This document shows positions 58,368-64,000 of a DNA stretch of 64,000 bases, piece by piece (positions within the stretch are counted from its first letter, which is position 1; the number at the start of each line of letters is the position of its first letter). This stretch comes from an uncultured Pelagibacteraceae bacterium (GTDB taxonomy: Bacteria > Pseudomonadota > Alphaproteobacteria > Pelagibacterales > Pelagibacteraceae), in NCBI GenBank assembly GCA_902539195.1, contig CACBHZ010000001.1, forward strand, positions 1 to 64,000. Direction: 5' to 3'. Below the pieces are notes generated by a model. That model did not search any database. It was not told where the DNA came from and worked only from the letters and a program-made list of their open reading frames with translations. A program made the translations under genes and the position numbers.

Positions 58368-59642
58368 ATGTCAGCCGAGAAAATCTCGTACGAGTTGAAA
58401 AGATTTGCAGGAATACAAAGGGATTATAAGCCAGAAGAAGTAGAAAGGTTAAGAGGATCCATTAAAATTGAGTATTCAATGTGTAAACAGCAATCCCAAA
58501 AGCTCTGGAGATTGTTAAATACAGAGCCATATGTAAACACACTTGGGTCTTTGTCGGGAAATCAAGCCGTTCAACATGCAAAAGCAGGTTTAAAAGCGAT
58601 CTATTTAAGTGGTTGGCAAGTTGCAGCAGACGCAAACAGTGCTGGTGAAATGTATCCTGATCAATCTTTATATCCTTACGACAGCGCACCTAAATTAGTT
58701 GAGTCTATGAATAATTCTTTAATTAGAGCTGATCAAATTCAGCATATGGAAATAGCAGATGGAGATATGAAAAGCAGTGAAAGAACTGATTACATGTTGC
58801 CAATTATTGCAGATGGCGAAGCAGGATTTGGTGGGCCATTAAATGTATTTGAGCTAACAAAAAAATTTATAAAAGCCGGCGCAGCCGGAGTTCATTTTGA
58901 AGACCAACTAGCTAGTGAAAAAAAATGTGGACATATGGGTGGTAAGGTACTTGTTCCTACTGGAACCATGGTCCGAAATCTAAAAGCAGCAAGATTGGCA
59001 GCTGATATTGCCGACGTTCCTCTCATTATCCTTGCAAGAACAGATGCCAACGCTGCAAAACTAATAACAAACGATTTTGATGAAAATGACAAACAGTTTT
59101 TAACAGGAGAAAGATCACCTGAAGGCTTTTATTATGTAAAAGATGGTATTGATCAAGCAATCTCGAGAGGGTTAGCTTATGCACCTTACGCGGATTTAAT
59201 ATGGTGTGAAACTGCAACACCTAATTTAGAAGAAGCAAAAAAGTTTGCTGATGCAATACATGCAAAATTTCCTGGCAAAATGTTAGCTTATAATTGCTCT
59301 CCATCATTTAATTGGAAGAAACATTTATCTGATGGTGAGATAGCAACATTTCAAAATAAAATTGGAATGATGGGATATAAATTTCAATTTATAACTTTAG
59401 CAGGTTTCCATACTCAAAATATTGCTATTTTCGAGCTTGCAGAAAAATACAAAAAAGAAGGTATGACTGCTTACTCTAGAATACAACAAAATGAATTTGC
59501 TAGAGAAAAAGATGGATATACCAGTGTTAAACATCAAAGAGAAGTTGGTACTTCTTATTTTGATGCAGTTTCCAATACAATAAGTTCTGGAAAGAGCTCC
59601 ACAACAGCAATGGAAGGCTCAACCGAATCTGAGCAATTTTAA
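58368..59642 (+). CDS. aceA: Isocitrate lyase
   Basis: [17 protein letters not shown] active site; [22 protein letters not shown]; strong RBS AAAGGAGGAATAATG. Confidence 0.97.
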   Translation: MSAEKISYELKRFAGIQRDYKPEEVERLRGSIKIEYSMCKQQSQKLWRLLNTEPYVNTLGSLSGNQAVQHAKAGLKAIYLSGWQVAADANSAGEMYPDQSLYPYDSAPKLVESMNNSLIRADQIQHMEIADGDMKSSERTDYMLPIIADGEAGFGGPLNVFELTKKFIKAGAAGVHFEDQLASEKKCGHMGGKVLVPTGTMVRNLKAARLAADIADVPLIILARTDANAAKLITNDFDENDKQFLTGERSPEGFYYVKDGIDQAISRGLAYAPYADLIWCETATPNLEEAKKFADAIHAKFPGKMLAYNCSPSFNWKKHLSDGEIATFQNKIGMMGYKFQFITLAGFHTQNIAIFELAEKYKKEGMTAYSRIQQNEFAREKDGYTSVKHQREVGTSYFDAVSNTISSGKSSTTAMEGSTESEQF

Positions 59643-60358
59643 TTACTCTTTAACTTTTGGATTTGATCCCAGGCTGAATTAATAGCTCTCATTTTCTTTT
59701 TACTTTCCTCAATAACTTCCTGAGGAACTCCTTTACTTAGAAGTAAATCAGGATGATGTTCTTTACTTAATTTTAAATATCTTTTTCTAATATCTGTAAG
59801 ATTGTCATCGGGTTTGCTCTCTAATACCACATATGGATTGAGTTTATCTGATGATTTCCTACCCTCAACTATTCCATTGAACTGGGCATCACTAAGACCA
59901 AATAATTGGGAAACATGTTGTATCATTCTAAATTCTTGATCACTTATATTTCCATCAGCTTCTGCAATATAAAATAATATATTAATGACTTCTTCCAACA
60001 CATTTATATTTCCTTGATAGATCTGAGCTATTTGTTTTGCATATGGTTCGTAACCAGTGCTTTCTTCTTTAGCTTTATTAAAAATTTTTCCAACTTGATC
60101 TAATTCATGTTCTGGAATTTTGAGTTTATCTTTTACCGCTATTAATTCCTCTCTACTAACCTGACCGTCTGCTTTACTCAGTTTGGCCGATAAAACTATA
60201 AGAGCTAATGCAAAAACTTGTTGAGGTTGTGCAAAAGATTTAAATGATGATCTTGATCTTGATACTTTTCCACCAATTAAGGAACCTAATAGCATTCCAA
60301 ACGGTCCTCCTAAAGAAAAACCGATCATCCCACCAATTAAACTTCCCCAGATAGACAT
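59639..60358 (-). CDS. DjlA-like co-chaperone (TerB + J domain)
   Basis: Gly-rich N-terminal membrane segment; TerB-like helical region; C-terminal [28 protein letters not shown] (HPD). Confidence 0.88.
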   Translation of the reverse strand: MSIWGSLIGGMIGFSLGGPFGMLLGSLIGGKVSRSRSSFKSFAQPQQVFALALIVLSAKLSKADGQVSREELIAVKDKLKIPEHELDQVGKIFNKAKEESTGYEPYAKQIAQIYQGNINVLEEVINILFYIAEADGNISDQEFRMIQHVSQLFGLSDAQFNGIVEGRKSSDKLNPYVVLESKPDDNLTDIRKRYLKLSKEHHPDLLLSKGVPQEVIEESKKKMRAINSAWDQIQKLKSN

Positions 60359-60390
60359 ATAAAAAAAATTTAATATAATTTAATATATTT

Positions 60391-60684
60391 ATGTTCTCAA
60401 CTTTTTTAGCTTTAACATTTTTATTTTTAATGTTTATGTGGTCATTGGCTTGGGTAAATTATTATAATAAACTAGATAAAAGATTTGGTTCGTCTTTATG
60501 GAGATGGAGTTATGATTATCCAGTGCCAGGCGATAGAGACATTTCTTTTCTTGATGATAAAAAATTTGTCATTTTAAGAAGAAAGAGAAATAGAGCAGTT
60601 ACAGTTATGTATTTTATTTTATTTTTCTCTTTTTTTATATTTTTATCTTTTGTAACCCAGATTTTATACGCTATTCAAAATTAG
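60391..60684 (+). CDS. Small two-TM hypothetical protein
   Basis: 97 aa with TM helices at both ends; fills the gap between divergent/convergent neighbours. Confidence 0.6.
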   Translation: MFSTFLALTFLFLMFMWSLAWVNYYNKLDKRFGSSLWRWSYDYPVPGDRDISFLDDKKFVILRRKRNRAVTVMYFILFFSFFIFLSFVTQILYAIQN

Positions 60685-61025
60685 TTTAGTTGGTGTCTAT
60701 TTTTTATATATAAAAAGAACGCTACAATTTCATATCCAACATAAAATAATTGGTAAATTACTGGGAGTTTAAAAAATTTATAAAGAAACTTGTATTTTGG
60801 AATATTTTTCCAAATAAGTAAAAAAGCATCAATACCCACATAGATTTTTCCATCTTGTTCTACATGAAGTCGTCTTAGAAGCTCTTTATCAGTTTTTTTT
60901 GTTTCTAATTCAGCTTTTTTATTTTTAGTTATGTCTATCCAATTCAAATTTTCTATGTTTTCTTTTTTATAAATATTAATTTCTGCTCTGCAGATTTTGC
61001 ATGAATTGTTAAAAAAAACCTTCAT
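60681..61025 (-). CDS. DUF393 (DCC) thiol-disulfide oxidoreductase-like protein
   Basis: VFFNNSCKICRAEINIYKKE N-terminal CxxC-like motif; GIDAFLLIWKNIPKY. Confidence 0.82.
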   Translation of the reverse strand: MKVFFNNSCKICRAEINIYKKENIENLNWIDITKNKKAELETKKTDKELLRRLHVEQDGKIYVGIDAFLLIWKNIPKYKFLYKFFKLPVIYQLFYVGYEIVAFFLYIKNRHQLN

Positions 61026-61110
61026 AATTAAACTATATTTGAATATTTTATTTTTACAAATGTGCCAAATAAGCAGTTGATATATTAATAATCACTACTA
61101 CATTCTTCAG

Positions 61111-62523
61111 ATGTCAAATTTCTTTAAAGAAACAGATATAGATACATCACAAGCTGAAGCAATTGTTACCGAGACCTTAAAAAATTGTGATGACGGTGAA
61201 TTATATTTAGAAAATCATAAATCTGAGTCTATTGTTTTAGATGATAATAAAATTAAGAGTTCAACTTATAATTCTGATCAAGGATATGGCTTCAGAGCTG
61301 TGACAGGAGAGGTTGTTGCCTACTCTCATTCTAATGATATTTCAAAGGAATCATTAAGAAAATCAAGTGATAATTTAAAAGATACTTTAAAGTCAAAAAA
61401 AGGAACCTATAATCATGAAATTCCTAAAACTAACAGCAAATATTACGAAAATATTAATCCTATTGAAAGCAAGACTTTCGACTCAAAGATAGATTTGCTG
61501 AACAATGTTAATAATTATTTAAGGTCAAAAGGCTCAATTGTAAATCAAGTAACTGCAAATTTTTTAGGTGAACATAAATCAATAGAAATTATTCGTTCTG
61601 ATAATCAAGTTTTGAAAGATGATAGACCACTAGTCAGATTCAACGTTTCTGTCGTATTAGAGAAAGATGGAAAAAAAGAAACAGGTGTTTATGGAGTTGG
61701 AGGAAGACAAAGTTATGATGATTATCTAAAAGATGGAAGCTGGAAAGATGTTTGTGATGAAGCTTTTAGAATCGCCAATGTCAATTTAGAGAGTAAACCA
61801 GCGCCAGCAGGAGAAATGAAGGTTGTTTTAGGTCCTGGATGGCCAGCAATTTTAATTCACGAAGCAATTGGACATGGTCTCGAGGGAGATTTTAATAGAA
61901 AAAAAACTTCAGCTTTTCATAATTTAATGGGGCAGCAAGTAGCTAGCGAAGGAGTTACGATTGTAGATGACGGCACCTTACATCAAAGAAGAGGAAGTTT
62001 AACGATAGATGATGAAGGAACGCCTACTGAAAATACAGTTTTAATAGAAAATGGAATTTTAAAAAACTATATGCAAGACCGTTTAAACGCTCGTTTGATG
62101 GGAACCAAGTCAACAGGAAGCGGAAGAAGAGAAAGTTATAAACACGTGGTTTTGCCAAGAATGAGAAATACAATGATGCTGTCAGGTAAATATTCGCAAG
62201 ATGAAATGATAAGTTCAGTTGACAAAGGTATTTTCGCTGTAAGTTTTGGAGGAGGACAAGTAGACATAACTTCAGGAAAATTTGTTTTTAATTGCACAGA
62301 AGCATACGAAATTAATAATGGTAAGATTGGATCACCAATTAAAGGTGCTACATTAATTGGAGATGGACCATCAATTTTAAAAGAAGTTTCATTAGTGGGT
62401 AATGATATGAAATTAGATCCAGGTATTGGAACATGTGGGAAAGCTGGACAGGGTGTTCCAGTAGGAGTAGCTCAGCCATCAATTCTTATAAATAAGATGA
62501 CTGTTGGTGGAACAAAACTTTAA
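61111..62523 (+). CDS. tldD: Metalloprotease TldD
   Basis: ILIHEAIGHGLEGDFNRKKTSAF (HExxxH); GTCGKAGQGVPVGVAQPS. Confidence 0.95.
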   Translation: MSNFFKETDIDTSQAEAIVTETLKNCDDGELYLENHKSESIVLDDNKIKSSTYNSDQGYGFRAVTGEVVAYSHSNDISKESLRKSSDNLKDTLKSKKGTYNHEIPKTNSKYYENINPIESKTFDSKIDLLNNVNNYLRSKGSIVNQVTANFLGEHKSIEIIRSDNQVLKDDRPLVRFNVSVVLEKDGKKETGVYGVGGRQSYDDYLKDGSWKDVCDEAFRIANVNLESKPAPAGEMKVVLGPGWPAILIHEAIGHGLEGDFNRKKTSAFHNLMGQQVASEGVTIVDDGTLHQRRGSLTIDDEGTPTENTVLIENGILKNYMQDRLNARLMGTKSTGSGRRESYKHVVLPRMRNTMMLSGKYSQDEMISSVDKGIFAVSFGGGQVDITSGKFVFNCTEAYEINNGKIGSPIKGATLIGDGPSILKEVSLVGNDMKLDPGIGTCGKAGQGVPVGVAQPSILINKMTVGGTKL

Positions 62524-62528
62524 TCTAA

Positions 62529-63845
62529 ATGATAAAGGATCAGGAATTTTTAAGAGATATAGCGTCTTATTGTATTGAAAACTCTAAAAAACATGGAGCT
62601 ACAGATGTGGGTGTAAAAGTAATTCACTCTGTTTCAGAAAATGTTAGTTTTAGAAATAAAAAATTAGACGAGTCAAATAGAGCAGATAGTTTTGCTATCA
62701 ATTTAACCACTTATATAGAGAAAAAAAAATCAAGCATTAATTCATCGGATTTATCTAAATCAAACTTAGAAAAACTAATAGAACGTTGTATTGATGCTAC
62801 AAAAATTACTCCATCAGATGAGAATAATTCATTACCAGATAAAGATTTAATGTCTAAAGAGATGATAGACCTTAATCTCTATGATGAAACACATTATCCA
62901 AATGATAAAAAGATTGAATTTTTAAAAAATGTTGAAGAAACAGCATCAACGGACGAAAAAATAGTTAATACTGAAGCTGGTTTTACCGAAAATAAAAATA
63001 ATTTTGTGCTCGCAAACAGTAATGGTTTTTTAGGTGGTTACAAAACCTCAAATTTTTCATCTTCATGCGTAGCTGTATCAAGAATTAATGGTGCAATGGA
63101 AAGAGATTATGAATTTGGTAGCACAAGATTCTTGCAAGATATGATGAAACCAGAAGAAATTGGAAAAATTGCTGCCAACAAAGCAATAAAAAAGTTAGGA
63201 CCAAAAAAAATTAAAAGTGAAAAAATTGGCGTTATATTCGATAAAAGAATTTCCAAAGGAATATTAAGCACACTAGCAAGTGCAATTAGTGCGAGTGCTA
63301 TTGCAAGAGGAACTTCTTTTTTAAAAGATCAAATCAATTCTGAAGTTTTTCCAAATTCAATTAATATCATCGATGATCCAAAAATTGAAAAAGGATTAGG
63401 CTCCCAAAACTTTGATAGCGAAGGTGTCGAAACCAATTCTTTGAAACTTGTTGAGAATGGTATTTTAAAAAATTATTTAATTGATACTTATTATGGTAAA
63501 AAGTTAAATTTAAAATCTAATGGTAGATCTGGAGGAACAACAAACTTATATTTTGAAAACGGTACCTTAAGTTTTAAGGATTTGCTAAATTCAGAAAAAA
63601 AATTTCTATACATAACAGAGACTATAGGCCATGGAGGCAATATCATTACTGGAGATTACTCAGTTGGAGCTTCAGGATTTATGGTTGAGGATGGAGAATT
63701 AACTTACCCAGTTAGTGAAATAACTATAGCTGGAAATTTTAAGGAAATGTTTAAGAATATTAACTTGGCAAATGATTTAGAGATGAAGTACACAACAAAT
63801 GCTCCTACTTTATTGATTAATCAAATGACAGTAGCAGGAAAATAA
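62529..63845 (+). CDS. pmbA: TldE/PmbA, partner of TldD
   Basis: PmbA family C-terminus (GDYSVGASGFMVEDGELTYPVSEITIAGNFKEMF). Confidence 0.95.
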   Translation: MIKDQEFLRDIASYCIENSKKHGATDVGVKVIHSVSENVSFRNKKLDESNRADSFAINLTTYIEKKKSSINSSDLSKSNLEKLIERCIDATKITPSDENNSLPDKDLMSKEMIDLNLYDETHYPNDKKIEFLKNVEETASTDEKIVNTEAGFTENKNNFVLANSNGFLGGYKTSNFSSSCVAVSRINGAMERDYEFGSTRFLQDMMKPEEIGKIAANKAIKKLGPKKIKSEKIGVIFDKRISKGILSTLASAISASAIARGTSFLKDQINSEVFPNSINIIDDPKIEKGLGSQNFDSEGVETNSLKLVENGILKNYLIDTYYGKKLNLKSNGRSGGTTNLYFENGTLSFKDLLNSEKKFLYITETIGHGGNIITGDYSVGASGFMVEDGELTYPVSEITIAGNFKEMFKNINLANDLEMKYTTNAPTLLINQMTVAGK

Positions 63846-64000
63846 TTATTTAATTTTTTTAAGTCTATATTCCCATAGACCCATTCTCTTATAAGCTACT
63901 TTTATAATCAATGCTTTTTTCTTATCGTACCATATTTCAAAATTTAATTTTTTATCATTGGGTAGATCTGGGTTGATAGAAAACAGTCTAAAATGTTCAA
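63846..64000 (-). CDS. C-terminus of uncharacterised protein (DUF6134-like), truncated by window edge
   Basis: Minus frame ...FSINPDLPNDKKLNFEIWYDKKKALIIKVAYKRMGLWEYRLKKIK*; abuts pmbA stop; not in ORF track. Confidence 0.6.
   Translation of the reverse strand, partial: EHFRLFSINPDLPNDKKLNFEIWYDKKKALIIKVAYKRMGLWEYRLKKIK

Noticed and set aside
61111-63845. TldD/TldE pair considered as part of a RiPP (microcin-like) maturation locus
   Set aside because: No precursor peptide, cyclase or exporter nearby; housekeeping TldD/E is the simpler reading.

Overview
AT-rich, densely packed 64-kb window with alphaproteobacterial gene content and synteny, most like a SAR11/Pelagibacter-type streamlined marine genome (inferred from gene content and codon usage; no database search run). 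I support about 70 protein genes, all recognisable by family except a few small or low-complexity ones. I found no rRNA, tRNA, CRISPR array, IS element or prophage. The most interesting signals are outside the ORF track. (1) The hsp20 5' UTR has a sigma32-like promoter and an SD-sequestering hairpin with the ROSE RNA-thermometer pattern. (2) The divergent region between a RamB/ScfR-type regulator and aceA has paired TTTGTAAA direct repeats and an undescribed 53-aa ORF. (3) A SAM-II-type riboswitch precedes metX-metW. (4) A polyamine cluster contains a deoxyhypusine-synthase-like protein. (5) A large protein has an extremely Lys-rich, histone-tail-like N-terminus and a coiled coil. (6) A membrane J-protein resembles mitochondrial Pam18/Tim14. 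I did not find a convincing multi-gene novel defence or mobile system; most of the window is core metabolism and housekeeping.
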